From Pedobacter sp. Leaf170 (lineage in GTDB: Bacteria > Bacteroidota > Bacteroidia > Sphingobacteriales > Sphingobacteriaceae): DNA of 64,000 nucleotides. The notes under the pieces are model-generated. The model worked only from the letters and a program-made list of their open reading frames with translations. It searched no databases and had not been told where the DNA came from. Shown here one piece after another: positions 35,231-45,046 of the stretch. Each line of letters begins with the position of its first letter. Position 1 is the stretch's first letter. A program made the translations under genes and the position numbers. The stretch lies in assembly GCF_920984665.1 (NCBI RefSeq), contig NZ_CAKLBP010000007.1, positions 62,001 to 126,000 of the forward strand, read 5' to 3'.

Positions 35231-36457
35231 TTAATGCGCTACTATGCTTGCATCTGCTGATGCTTCAATTTCGGTTTTAATAAATCTTTTGCCAAGCACA
35301 AGGCAAATTAAGGCAACAAAAGCTGCAGCTGTCATAACCAATGGCATTGGCACAACAGAATGCTCGCTGAATAAACTAACTAAAACCGAAGCTAAAGCGC
35401 CCAAACCCATTTGTAATGCACCCATTAAAGCAGAGGCACTGCCGGCATTTTTGGTAAATGGCGCTAATGATAAGGCTGCTGCATTTGGATTTATGAAACC
35501 TAAACATGAAAGAAATAAGGCAATAAAACCAATTGTTGAATATAAATTAAGCCAGTTGTTAATGGCAAAAGCCAGAAATATTAAACTGAAAGCACATTGC
35601 GCTAATAAGGCGTAGTTAACAATTTTTTTACTGCTAAACCATCTCAAAATGAAGCTGTTTAATTGGCTCGAACCAATAAAAGCTACAGATAATAATGCGA
35701 AAATCCATCCGTAACCGGTTTTGCTTACGTCATAAATTTTCATAAACACAGTTGGGGAGGCAGATACATAAGCAAATAAACCAGAAAATGTTATAGCACT
35801 GATTAATGCGTAGGTTGTAAACTGTGGCTCTCTTAAAACGCTTAGAAAGCTATTGATGATTGGCTTTGGTTTTAAAGAATAATTTGGGTCTGGCTTGTAA
35901 CTTTCCGGCAGCTTAAATATAGTAGCTAAAAGAATTATCATTGCCATAATACCTAAGAAAACGAAAACGTATTTCCAGCCTAAAGCTGCAATTAAATAAC
36001 CGCCGGCAGTTGGTGCTAGCATTGGCGAAACGGCAATAACCAACATCAGCGAAGCGAAAACTTTTGGACTTTCTTCAACGGTAAACAAATCTCGAACCAT
36101 AGCAACTGATGCTACAGCTGTAGCACAACTCCCTATTGCCTGTACAAAACGTAAAACAATAAGTTGATTAACATCGGTAACGGCTAAACATAAAAATGAT
36201 GCAAGAATATATAAAGCCAGGCCAAAATAAAGGGGTTTTTTACGTCCATATTTATCTAAAAGCGGTCCGTATAATAATTGACCTGCAGAAATACCTATAA
36301 AAAAACTAGAAAGAGAAAGTGCAACTGTTGATTCTGTACTTCTTAAATCTTGAGCGATATCAACAAAACCCGGCAAATACATATCGATAGAAAAAGGGCC
36401 AAGAGCTGCTAAAGAACCTAATATAAGTATTAAAAAGAAGTGCTGTTTTTTAGCCAT
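35231..36457 (-). CDS. Bcr/CflA-family multidrug efflux MFS transporter
   Basis: A 408-residue major facilitator with 12 predicted helices. It shows the DHA1 motifs DMYLPGF near residues 25-31, LYGPLLDKYGRKKPL (motif A, ~62-76) and RFVQAIGSCATAVASVAMVRD (~101-121), typical of Bcr/CflA proteins such as those exporting bicyclomycin and chloramphenicol. It acts as a proton antiporter in the inner membrane. It is divergent from the queuosine-precursor transporter with a 147-base gap. The real substrate is unknown. Confidence 0.9.
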   Translation of the reverse strand: MAKKQHFFLILILGSLAALGPFSIDMYLPGFVDIAQDLRSTESTVALSLSSFFIGISAGQLLYGPLLDKYGRKKPLYFGLALYILASFLCLAVTDVNQLIVLRFVQAIGSCATAVASVAMVRDLFTVEESPKVFASLMLVIAVSPMLAPTAGGYLIAALGWKYVFVFLGIMAMIILLATIFKLPESYKPDPNYSLKPKPIINSFLSVLREPQFTTYALISAITFSGLFAYVSASPTVFMKIYDVSKTGYGWIFALLSVAFIGSSQLNSFILRWFSSKKIVNYALLAQCAFSLIFLAFAINNWLNLYSTIGFIALFLSCLGFINPNAAALSLAPFTKNAGSASALMGALQMGLGALASVLVSLFSEHSVVPMPLVMTAAAFVALICLVLGKRFIKTEIEASADASIVAH

Positions 36458-36604
36458 TTTATTTAGTTTTTTCCGAGCCGCAAAGATTGGGAGATTAAAT
36501 TGCTAATCCTATTATTAAGGTTAATGGATTGTAAAAAGTAACGTTTCAAAAATATAACGTTTAAAAAGTAAATCTGATTTGATTTATATTTAGATTTATA
36601 GGCT

Positions 36605-37375
36605 ATGACTTTTAAAACTAAAGAAAGCCGTTTACTTCTCGTTCTGGGATGTTTTTTTGTGGCAAATGCAATCTTATCAGAATTTATCGGTGTAAAATTA
36701 TTTAGTGTTGAAGAAACTTTAGGTTTAAAAAAGTTTGATATCAACCTTTTTGGTGTGCCAAACTTATCTTTTGTAATGTCGGCTGGGGTGCTAACCTGGC
36801 CAATTATTTTTATCATGACCGATATTATCAATGAGTATTTTGGGGTAAAGCAGGTTCGGTTTTTGTCAATCCTTACATCGATTTTAATAGCTTTTGCATT
36901 TTTGGTTGTTTGGGGTTCCATGCATTTAAGCGCAGCTGATTTTTGGGTTCATCAAAAAATAAATGGCGAAGATTTGAATATGAACAATGCTTTTGCCGGG
37001 ATTTTTGGTCAAGGAATGTGGATTATTGTAGGTTCGATTGTAGCTTTTATTGTGGGCCAACTTGCCGATGTACTTATTTTCCACAGAATTAAAAGAATAA
37101 CCGGCGATAGAGCGCTTTGGTTAAGGGCGACAGGTTCTACACTCGTTTCTCAATTAATAGATAGTTTCGTGGTAATTTTTATCGCTTTCTATTTAAATCC
37201 TCAATACAATTATAGTTGGGAAATGGTTGCTGCCATAGGCTTAGTTAACTACACCTATAAATTTGTTGTAGCCATTTTAATGACCCCGATTTTATATGTT
37301 GTACATACCATAATTGATGGTTATTTAGGAAAGGATTTAGCTAAAAAATTAATTGATATGGCAAGTAGGGGTTAA
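36605..37375 (+). CDS. yhhQ: Queuosine-precursor transporter (YhhQ/VUT family)
   Basis: A 256-residue membrane protein with about six helices and the family pattern LGCFFVANAILSEFIGVKLF (20 residues, ~14-33), WPIIFIMTDIINEYFG (~60-75), VGQLADVLIFHRIK and RATGSTLVSQLIDS. YhhQ-type proteins import preQ0/preQ1 for queuosine tRNA modification. A preQ1 riboswitch was looked for in the 147-base upstream gap and not seen. The following lipoprotein gene starts 14 bases later. Confidence 0.9.
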   Translation: MTFKTKESRLLLVLGCFFVANAILSEFIGVKLFSVEETLGLKKFDINLFGVPNLSFVMSAGVLTWPIIFIMTDIINEYFGVKQVRFLSILTSILIAFAFLVVWGSMHLSAADFWVHQKINGEDLNMNNAFAGIFGQGMWIIVGSIVAFIVGQLADVLIFHRIKRITGDRALWLRATGSTLVSQLIDSFVVIFIAFYLNPQYNYSWEMVAAIGLVNYTYKFVVAILMTPILYVVHTIIDGYLGKDLAKKLIDMASRG

Positions 37376-37388
37376 TAAAATACAAATT

Positions 37389-37844
37389 ATGAAATCTAAA
37401 TTCTTAATTCTGATGACATCAATTTTAATGTTTTCTTGCAATGATGATGCTGATAAAATGGACAAAAGCAAGCTTAACATTCAAGGAACCTGGAAGTTAA
37501 TTTCTGGCACCATTACCGATAATAAATCTGGCAAGCAGCGTAATTATCCTATGGATTTTGAAATGATTAAAATCATTAACGATACGCATTTTGCTTTCTT
37601 AAAACATAGCTTGAATAAAAAAGATACATTAGGATTTGACGCTGGAGGTGGTAGCTATAAATTGAGCAACGACAGCTACATAGAGCACCTGGAATATTAC
37701 AATAATAAAAATTGGGAAGGTAAGCACTTTGATTTTAAGCTGGCTTTACATGGCGATACGCTAATTCAAACTGGTATAGAAAAGGTAGAAAAAGAGGGAA
37801 TTGATAGAGTAATCGTAGAAAAATATATAAAAACAAAGAAATAA
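37389..37844 (+). CDS. Lipocalin-like lipoprotein
   Basis: The start is set at 37389 because MKSKFLILMTSILMFSC is a lipoprotein signal with lipobox MFSC (Cys17); an ATG at 37353 lies inside the upstream gene. The 151-residue product contains IQGTWKLISGTITDN near residue 35. This GxW pattern opens lipocalin-like beta-barrel domains common in Bacteroidota lipoproteins, and beta strands continue to the C-terminus. The ligand is unknown. It probably shares the upstream transporter transcript. Confidence 0.65.
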   Translation: MKSKFLILMTSILMFSCNDDADKMDKSKLNIQGTWKLISGTITDNKSGKQRNYPMDFEMIKIINDTHFAFLKHSLNKKDTLGFDAGGGSYKLSNDSYIEHLEYYNNKNWEGKHFDFKLALHGDTLIQTGIEKVEKEGIDRVIVEKYIKTKK

Positions 37845-37845
37845 C

Positions 37846-37878
37846 GCAAAAGGTCGGAATCGCTCCGACCTTTGTGCT
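37846..37878. terminator. Hairpin between convergent genes
   Basis: GCAAAAGGTCGGA pairs with TCCGACCTTTGTGC around a five-base loop. The T tract is short on both strands (three to four Ts), so it is a moderate terminator for the lipoprotein gene and for the metY-metX-hom operon. Confidence 0.6.
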
Positions 37879-37917
37879 TAACAACAAAACAAATAAAAAA
37901 ATTAACCTTAAAAAATC

Positions 37918-39162
37918 TTAAATCGCAGCTAAATCTTCAGCGTAAACATTATCTGCAACCTTTTCTTGCTTGTAAATTTGCCTACCCGTGTAAGCAATGA
38001 ATACGTTTTTATCCAGAAGCAAGTCGCGGTTTTTAATTAAGTGACTTAGCTTTACCGTACCAATAACATATTTATATTCGCTTGCCGAGTAACGTTCACT
38101 TATGTTATCAAATTCCAATAAGCTGATTAAATCTTCATCTGCATAACGCAAATAAACTTCTAACAAAATATCTTCTGTGTGTTTAGCACCGTTTTCTGAA
38201 TGATATTTTTTGTACTCGTAGCGATAATCGTAACGTAAAGCAGCAATATCCGAAAGCACTGCCGCACCGGTTGGATGTCCGCCCGCACCTTTACCAAAGA
38301 AAAATTGTTTATCAGCGAAAGCGGCCTGAACCGTTACTGCGTTGTATTCATTCTCAACATTGTACAAGAAATCATCTTTAGCAACAAGCTTGGGCAAAAC
38401 GTAGGTAACAATATCTTTTTTATTAACCTTTCTGGCGGTTGGTACTAACTTGATTTTAAAGTTCTTCTCACGGGCATATTTAATATCGTAATGCGAAAGA
38501 TTTTGTATGCCAATATTTAAAATATCATCTGGATTGACAAATAAACCATAGGCGTGAGCCGTTGCAATTGCCAATTTATATTTTGGGTCGTAACCGCCGA
38601 CATCTAAAATTGGGTCGGTTTCTGCAAAACCTAAATCTTGTGCCTCTTTTAAAGCTGCACCATAGCTTTGGTTTTCATTAAATATTTTTGATAAAATATA
38701 ATTTGATGAACCGTTAAAAATTCCACTTAAGGCATGGAAAAGTTCGTTGTCATAATATTCTTCAAGGTTTCTAATGATTGGGATACTTCCGCATACTGCG
38801 CCTTCATAAAGTAATGAAGTGCCATGTTTTTGCTGCAAATCTACCAGCTCTTTTAAATGCGTAGCAATCATTTTTTTGTTTGCCGAAACTACATTTTTGC
38901 CATTTTTTAATGCTGTGGTAACAATATCATAAGCAGCATCTGCATCATTTATCAATTCTACAATCGTATTAATTTCTGTGTTATTCAGAATTTCATTTTT
39001 ATCGGTTGTAAATAAATCTTTATTCAGCGTACGCTTTTTTCTCGGGTCTTTTATAGCAATTTTTATAATTTCAAGGTTGAGATTCTGGCTTTGGATAATA
39101 TCCAACAAACCCTGGCCTACAACGCCGAAACCAAATAAAGCTATTTTTAAATTTTTACTCAT
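37918..39162 (-). CDS. hom: Homoserine dehydrogenase
   Basis: A 414-residue monofunctional enzyme with the N-terminal NAD(P)-binding GFGVVGQGLL (~11-20), the aspartate-semialdehyde domain with VVSANKKMIA, YEGAVCGSIPIIRNL, GIFNGSSNYIL and the segment AETDPILDVGGYD. No fused aspartokinase is present. It reduces aspartate semialdehyde to homoserine, the substrate of MetX. It is the third gene after metY and metX, with a 189-base gap that contains short TATCAAGTA-type direct repeats on the plus strand (39171-39201), so a secondary promoter is possible. Confidence 0.95.
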   Translation of the reverse strand: MSKNLKIALFGFGVVGQGLLDIIQSQNLNLEIIKIAIKDPRKKRTLNKDLFTTDKNEILNNTEINTIVELINDADAAYDIVTTALKNGKNVVSANKKMIATHLKELVDLQQKHGTSLLYEGAVCGSIPIIRNLEEYYDNELFHALSGIFNGSSNYILSKIFNENQSYGAALKEAQDLGFAETDPILDVGGYDPKYKLAIATAHAYGLFVNPDDILNIGIQNLSHYDIKYAREKNFKIKLVPTARKVNKKDIVTYVLPKLVAKDDFLYNVENEYNAVTVQAAFADKQFFFGKGAGGHPTGAAVLSDIAALRYDYRYEYKKYHSENGAKHTEDILLEVYLRYADEDLISLLEFDNISERYSASEYKYVIGTVKLSHLIKNRDLLLDKNVFIAYTGRQIYKQEKVADNVYAEDLAAI

Positions 39163-39351
39163 GGTGTTTATAGTATCAAGTATTTAGTATCAAGTATCAA
39201 GACTGGAAGCCTGAACACCTGCTATTAAATTTTATTATATTTTGCCACAGAATTGCAGATTTATATAGAATGCAATCCCTTATTTTATTTATATCTGTTT
39301 ACGTGGCTGATTAATTATTTCAGCTTTAACTTTAGTCTTTTTGCTTTAAGC

Positions 39352-40410
39352 TTAAGCAGTATGTTGCAATTTGAAAATTTTTTTATCTCTGCTTTCCTTA
39401 ATAAAAGTTCCGATGATGTTTGTTAAAGCATTTGTTTCAATTAAGAAACCATCATGTCCATATTCAGAATGAATCGCAACAAACTCGGCATCTTTGATGT
39501 TATCGGCTAAATATTTTTGTTCAGACACCGGAAAAAGGAAATCATTTTCAATTCCAATAACTAATGTATTTGCCTTAATTACCTTCAATGCTTCGGCAAT
39601 AGATTTTCTATTTCGGCCAACATTATGGCTATCCATTGCTTTAGTTAAATAATAATAACTATATGCATTAAAGCGATTTATCAATTTCTCTCCTTGATAA
39701 TTTTGATATGAAGATGCACGGAAATTGTCAGTTTTATCATTTACACTTTCTACCTGCGTACTGCCATAAGCATTATAAGTTCTATAACTTAGAAGTGCAA
39801 TGCTACGGGCGGTTTTTAAACCCTTGCTGCCGCCATCAGGCTTATTTGCATAAAATGTTCTGTCGGTTGTTATCGCTAAACGTTGACTTTCGTTAAAAGC
39901 AATTCCCCATGGAGAGTGTACCGCATTTGTAGCCACCAAAATCAGGTTTTCTATTTTAGCTGGCTCAGTGATGGCCCACTCAACCGCTTGCTGACCGCCT
40001 AATGAGCCACCAATAAGCAGTTTAATCTGGTTAACACCTAAATGATTAGCTAATAATTGATGCGCAGAAACAAAATCTCTGATGGTAAATTGTGGGAATG
40101 CTAAATAATAAGGCAAACCTGTTACCGGGTTTTTGCTTAATGGATTTGTAGTTCCATAATTGGAACCTAAAACATTTGCACAAATTATATAATGGTCGTT
40201 TGGGTTAAACAAAGCATTTTGCCCAAATAAACCTTCCCACCATTCAAAAACATCGGCATTAGCTGTTAAAGCATGGCAAACCCAAATTACATTATCCTTG
40301 TTGGCGTTAAGTTTTCCATAAGTTTGATAAGCAATTTGCAGATTGCGAAGTTTCTTTCCACTCTCTAACTTAAATTGTTTTGGGTAATTATATGTTGATG
40401 AAATACTCAT
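39352..40410 (-). CDS. metX: Homoserine O-acetyltransferase
   Basis: A 352-residue alpha/beta-hydrolase of the MetX family: CHALTANADVFEWW (45-58), GTTNPLS, nucleophile Ser136 in GGSLGGQQAVEW, Asp in IENDFLFP and His in GHDGFL. It acetylates homoserine with acetyl-CoA, giving the substrate of MetY. It lies 45 bases after metY and before hom, all on the minus strand, downstream of the SAM riboswitch. Confidence 0.95.
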   Translation of the reverse strand: MSISSTYNYPKQFKLESGKKLRNLQIAYQTYGKLNANKDNVIWVCHALTANADVFEWWEGLFGQNALFNPNDHYIICANVLGSNYGTTNPLSKNPVTGLPYYLAFPQFTIRDFVSAHQLLANHLGVNQIKLLIGGSLGGQQAVEWAITEPAKIENLILVATNAVHSPWGIAFNESQRLAITTDRTFYANKPDGGSKGLKTARSIALLSYRTYNAYGSTQVESVNDKTDNFRASSYQNYQGEKLINRFNAYSYYYLTKAMDSHNVGRNRKSIAEALKVIKANTLVIGIENDFLFPVSEQKYLADNIKDAEFVAIHSEYGHDGFLIETNALTNIIGTFIKESRDKKIFKLQHTA

Positions 40411-40455
40411 TATAAATTGTTCAATCGTAGTAAAAACGTGTTTATGTTAGCAAAT

Positions 40456-41799
<1,344 letters not shown>

Positions 41800-41822
41800 T
41801 TAAATGCTTAGGTGTCTGATTA

Positions 41823-41884
41823 CAAATTGGTAACTACGATAATTTAAATTTGCGTATCCCGATTATTCGGGACCTTCCAATTTG
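41823..41884 (-). promoter_or_regulatory. Nested hairpins between the leader frame and metY
   Basis: CAAATTGG and CCAATTTG (41823-41830 and 41877-41884) form an eight-pair outer stem. Inside, TCCCGA-TTAT-TCGGGA (41857-41872) forms a tight hairpin. No T tract follows, so this is not a standard intrinsic terminator; it may control metY translation or RNA stability. Confidence 0.45.
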
Positions 41885-41914
41885 ATAAAGAGACAAGAAT
41901 GGAAGATTTTTAGA

Positions 41915-42043
41915 TTACTGTATGCAACAGCACATACACGTAGTCGCCTGCATATCAAAACACATCAATGAAATTGAAGAAAGTTCTAACTTTTTCAGCT
42001 TTGTAATTTTCTCGCTTTGCGATTGAAGATTTAATGTTTTCAT
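41915..42043 (-). CDS. Candidate 42-residue Cys/Met-rich leader peptide
   Basis: This frame begins with ATG at 42043, eight bases after the 3' strand of riboswitch helix P1, and ends with TAA at 41915. The first half is polar and basic (MKTLNLQSQSEKITKLKKLE). The second half contains three Met and five Cys in its last 16 residues, with the run CMCCC just before the end. Position and composition suggest a translated leader sensing Cys or Met-tRNA. TGCATA (41949-41954) and ACATAC (41932-41937), plus-strand letters, both can pair with TATGCA at 41921-41926, giving mutually exclusive hairpins within the Cys/Met codons. A RiPP precursor is an alternative, but no modifying enzyme is nearby. Expression is unproven. 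Confidence 0.5.
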   Translation of the reverse strand: MKTLNLQSQSEKITKLKKLELSSISLMCFDMQATTCMCCCIQ

Positions 42044-42051
42044 CAGTTATA

Positions 42052-42160
42052 ATTTATATCTCCGGTTAACACCTTGTTATCCGGTCAGGAATTGGCACCT
42101 TCTCTTTCTGAGGGTTGCCAGTGGGTCATCGAGCCAGTCTCTCGCCACTTCTTTATAAAT
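42052..42160 (-). ncRNA. SAM-I (S-box) riboswitch
   Basis: On the minus strand the conserved core reads GTGGCGAGAGACTGGCTCGA, then TGA-CCCAC, GGCAACC and GGTGCCAATTCC. The closing helix P1 pairs 42154-42160 with 42052-42058 (ATTTATA with TATAAAT). P4 is 42076-42084 with 42062-42070 (CCGGATAAC/GTTAACCGG, one mismatch). The aptamer is complete. It precedes metY-metX-hom and senses S-adenosylmethionine. No terminator follows P1 directly. Instead the short Cys/Met-rich frame starts eight bases later, so SAM binding could hide its start. Confidence 0.93.
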
Positions 42161-42210
42161 CAATCTGATTAAAGATTGACTTTTATTTAGCTTTTCGCCA
42201 AATAATGTTT

Positions 42211-42241
42211 CAAATGTCTGAATAATATTTTAATTCACAAA
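42211..42241 (-). promoter_or_regulatory. Candidate promoter of the SAM riboswitch-metY operon
   Basis: On the minus strand TTTG (42241-42238), a 19-base spacer and GACATTTG (42218-42211) match the Bacteroidota promoter with one mismatch. Transcription would start about 45 bases before riboswitch helix P1. Confidence 0.5.
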
Positions 42242-42375
42242 ATTAAATTCTGTATTTTTTATAAAAAGATGAATTTGAGGCAAATAAATTTTAAATATTT
42301 AATAATCACATTAAAATTTACACAGAATTAATTGTAAAGTTCTAAGTTTGTGATACCTGCAAAATCTAATCATCA

Positions 42376-43380
42376 ATGAAAAATTTAAAAATAATGCTCT
42401 TTACGCTAGCTTTTTCAGCAGCTAACCTAACCGCTAATGCCCAATTTGGCGGATTAAAAGATAAATTACTTAAAGTTGGAACAGCTCAAGGTGCTAAAGC
42501 GCTCGGCGTAGATAAGTTTTTAAAGCAACCAGAAGCCATTTCAACAAATTTTGAAGATGTTAATCGCGAAGGCGAAGAAATGCCCGGCTTCAATGCCAAT
42601 GCAAAATTCCAGCCCTTATATTTATTGCCAAAAAATCCGGATGGTGGTTTTGTTTTATGTGAGGGATTTTATGAAATGACTAACAAAAGTTATTGCCTTA
42701 AAGCTGGGACTTTTGCACCATCAAAGGGCGATGGATATATGTTTGCACCAGTTTTAGGTCAGAAAGAAGAAATAGTGGTATCCATTTTAAAAAGTGCCGA
42801 AAAACATCCTGAAGTTGAACAACATGATATTCAGGTTTTATTATGGACCATCATCGCCAGAACAAAATTTGCAGATTATGCCGGACAAGTTAAAGTTACC
42901 GCTATCAAATTATTAACTCCAAAACAACTTACTCAATTAGAGGGCGGTGCATTAGGAATTTTACCATTCGATGTAATGGAAAAAGCTAAAGACCAATTGC
43001 CATCAGGTCTGAAAGCCGTATTTGAAGCCGAAAATAATATCCGTCAATTGGTTTCTTCTGGTAACTACACCTATGCAGATATGGAAAAATATGCAATACT
43101 TGCGGGTATGGCTCCACCGCGTGCTGATGTGCCAAGCGGAATCTGGACTAAACATCCCGATGGTTATTATGTTCGCTATTTTCCTTCAGGTTATGCTATT
43201 ACTAAAGTTCAGGTTTATGTGCCCAAAGATTTGGTAGCCAATGGAAATAGATTAGTTTACGATGCAGCAGGCGATATTGCTTGTCCGGCGAATACAGGTT
43301 CTCAGCGATTGGCGCAAACCAACGAGCCATTAAATGCCAATTATTCGGCAAAATTGTCTACAATTTGTAATCCTAAATAG
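42376..43380 (+). CDS. Secreted protein of unknown function
   Basis: A 334-residue protein with a signal peptide (1-22, ending NANAQ). The mature region holds AKALGVDKFLKQPEAIST early, YLLPKNPDGGFVLCEGFYE, two Cys residues near 95-107 and two more near the C-terminus (IACPAN, STICNP), so disulfides are possible. I do not recognise the domains. TAAGTTTG at 42343-42350 is a good -7 box with a weak TTTA 22 bases upstream. Divergence from the methionine operon suggests no direct link. The gene is full length and well formed. Confidence 0.7.
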   Translation: MKNLKIMLFTLAFSAANLTANAQFGGLKDKLLKVGTAQGAKALGVDKFLKQPEAISTNFEDVNREGEEMPGFNANAKFQPLYLLPKNPDGGFVLCEGFYEMTNKSYCLKAGTFAPSKGDGYMFAPVLGQKEEIVVSILKSAEKHPEVEQHDIQVLLWTIIARTKFADYAGQVKVTAIKLLTPKQLTQLEGGALGILPFDVMEKAKDQLPSGLKAVFEAENNIRQLVSSGNYTYADMEKYAILAGMAPPRADVPSGIWTKHPDGYYVRYFPSGYAITKVQVYVPKDLVANGNRLVYDAAGDIACPANTGSQRLAQTNEPLNANYSAKLSTICNPK

Positions 43381-43446
43381 ATTTATAACAAAAAGCTAAA
43401 GCAAAAAACTATTTGTAACTATATTCGTATATAAAATAAACATAAA

Positions 43447-43962
43447 ATGATAAGCACAATTTTAATCCTCCTGAACTTTTTGATGCCTTCGCCACCAAAA
43501 AATGTTTACGATTTCAGTTTTAAAACCATTGATGGTAAAGAAATTAAACTTTCTAAATTTAAAGGAAAGAAAATTTTAATTGTTAACACCGCTTCTAAAT
43601 GTGGTTACACGCCACAATATGAAGATTTGGAAAAACTTCAAAAGCAATACGGTAAAAAAGTTGTTTTAATTGGTTTTCCGGCTGGTAATTTCGGCGGACA
43701 AGAATTTTCTTCTAACGCAGAAATTAAACAATTTTGTACAGGTAAATACAATGTATCTTTTTTACTTGCCGAAAAAAGCAGTGTAAAAGGTGATGATATT
43801 ACGCCATTATTTAAATATTTAACTACGCAAACCAATACAGAAGAGCAAGGTGATATTAAATGGAATTTTGAGAAGTTTTTAATTAATGAAAAGGGTGAGT
43901 TGGTTCATCGTTTCCGTTCAAAAACAAAACCTATGGACGAGGCAATTGTAAAAAACCTATAA
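43447..43962 (+). CDS. Glutathione peroxidase-family thiol peroxidase
   Basis: A 171-residue thioredoxin-fold protein with the peroxidatic Cys52 in NTASKCGYT, the Gln-containing FPAGNFGGQEF (~75-85) and the Trp of KWNFEKFLI. Cys replaces selenocysteine. The FPAGNF reads where many members have FPCNQF, so the second Cys of that loop is absent. A hydrophobic N-terminus (residues 1-14) may be a signal or anchor. It reduces peroxides, more likely with thioredoxin than glutathione. A strong hairpin follows. Confidence 0.9.
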   Translation: MISTILILLNFLMPSPPKNVYDFSFKTIDGKEIKLSKFKGKKILIVNTASKCGYTPQYEDLEKLQKQYGKKVVLIGFPAGNFGGQEFSSNAEIKQFCTGKYNVSFLLAEKSSVKGDDITPLFKYLTTQTNTEEQGDIKWNFEKFLINEKGELVHRFRSKTKPMDEAIVKNL

Positions 43963-44007
43963 TGACGTAGGATGAGAGATGGAATAAATTTCTGAAGTAT
44001 AATAGCT

Positions 44008-44045
44008 AAAAAGGGTAAAATGGAAATTCCATTTTACCCTTTTTA
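44008..44045. terminator. Strong bidirectional intrinsic terminator
   Basis: AAAAAGGGTAAAATGG pairs with CCATTTTACCCTTTTT around a five-base loop, with T runs on both strands. It lies between the convergent peroxidase and aquaporin genes. Confidence 0.9.
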
Positions 44046-44145
44046 TTTTGTGCTCAATATTCGATTTCTGAATTACCAGAATAGAGAATGTATATAGATT
44101 TTTTGATGTTTTTTACATCTTCCATTATCCATTTTACATTTTTAA

Positions 44146-44853
44146 CTAGTTTTTCTCTAAAATAGTTTTCCAAACTACAGCGCTTAAAATGGCTCCAGTG
44201 ATAGGAGCGAGGATAAACAACCAAACCTGACTTAGTGCAACACCACCTGCAAGCACAGCAGGACCAATGCTTCGGGCAGGATTTACAGATACGCCCGTTA
44301 TCTGGATGCCAACGATATGAATAAGCACAAGGCTTAAACCGATTGCCAAACCGGCAAAACCACCATTAATATTTTTTGTAGATGTTGCACCGAAAATAAC
44401 CAATAAGAAGATAAATGTAAAAACGGCTTCGGCAACAAATGCAGCCATGGTATTATATTCACCCAAATAACCTGCACCCCAACCGTTAGAACCGAGTGCC
44501 CATGGTTTCATTTCGAAACCCGGATGGTTGCTTTCTATAAGAAGCAATAAAGCAGCGCCTGCAATTGCACCTAAAATTTGCGCTACAACATAATATGCTG
44601 CTTCGCTTGCTTTCATTCTGCCAGCTACAACCATACCTATAGATATTGCCGGATTGATATGGCAACCAGAAATATGACCAATTGCATAAGCCATTGCTAC
44701 TACAGATAAGCCGAAAGCAAAAGAGATACCTAATAAGCCAACGCCGGTTGTTCCGTTTGCTCCGGCAATTACTGCACTACCGCAGCCCATTAAAACCAAT
44801 ACTAAAGCGCCAAGAAATTCGGCAGTAAATTTTGAGAATTTTGATGTTTCCAT
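44146..44853 (-). CDS. aqpZ: Aquaporin Z
   Basis: A 235-residue MIP channel with six helices and two complete NPA motifs, HINPAIS (65-71) and VNPARSIGP (190-198). Ser follows the Arg instead of Asp, the pattern of water-selective aquaporins, in contrast to the glycerol facilitator at 14467. It lets water cross the inner membrane. It stands alone, converging with the peroxidase gene across a shared terminator. Confidence 0.95.
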   Translation of the reverse strand: METSKFSKFTAEFLGALVLVLMGCGSAVIAGANGTTGVGLLGISFAFGLSVVAMAYAIGHISGCHINPAISIGMVVAGRMKASEAAYYVVAQILGAIAGAALLLLIESNHPGFEMKPWALGSNGWGAGYLGEYNTMAAFVAEAVFTFIFLLVIFGATSTKNINGGFAGLAIGLSLVLIHIVGIQITGVSVNPARSIGPAVLAGGVALSQVWLFILAPITGAILSAVVWKTILEKN

Positions 44854-44988
44854 ATAATAATTGTTAAAAGTTTTTAAGCTAAAAAATTATATAAGGACGA
44901 TTCGTTGGCAAAGTAACGAAAAAACATCAATTGATATAGCAAATAAGAATATTCAGGTGTGGACTGTTTTGATTGTTAACTTTTAGGA

Positions 44989-45023
44989 CAAAAAAAATCC
45001 CGAATGTTTTCACAATCGGGATT
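44989..45023 (-). terminator. Intrinsic terminator of mnmA
   Basis: AATCCCGA and TCGGGATT form a stem. On the minus strand a tract of eight to nine Ts follows, 25 bases after the mnmA stop. Confidence 0.88.
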
Positions 45024-45046
45024 ATACTATATTTTAAAATTAATCT

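Noticed and set aside
36458..36604. preQ1 riboswitch upstream of the queuosine-precursor transporter
   Set aside because: The expected short H-type pseudoknot pattern with a CTAnnnACnCC-like core was not found.
36463..36921. 152-residue minus-strand frame over the start of the queuosine-precursor transporter
   Set aside because: Antisense shadow of a well-conserved transporter; composition is low-complexity Lys/Ile/Asn.
41915..42043. Short Cys-rich frame as a lanthipeptide or other RiPP precursor
   Set aside because: No modifying enzyme, protease or exporter is nearby, and its place directly behind the SAM riboswitch fits a leader better; kept only as an alternative.
42062..42084. Hairpin CCGGATAAC/GTTAACCGG as a riboswitch terminator
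   Set aside because: No T tract follows, and it fits helix P4 inside the P1-closed SAM-I aptamer.
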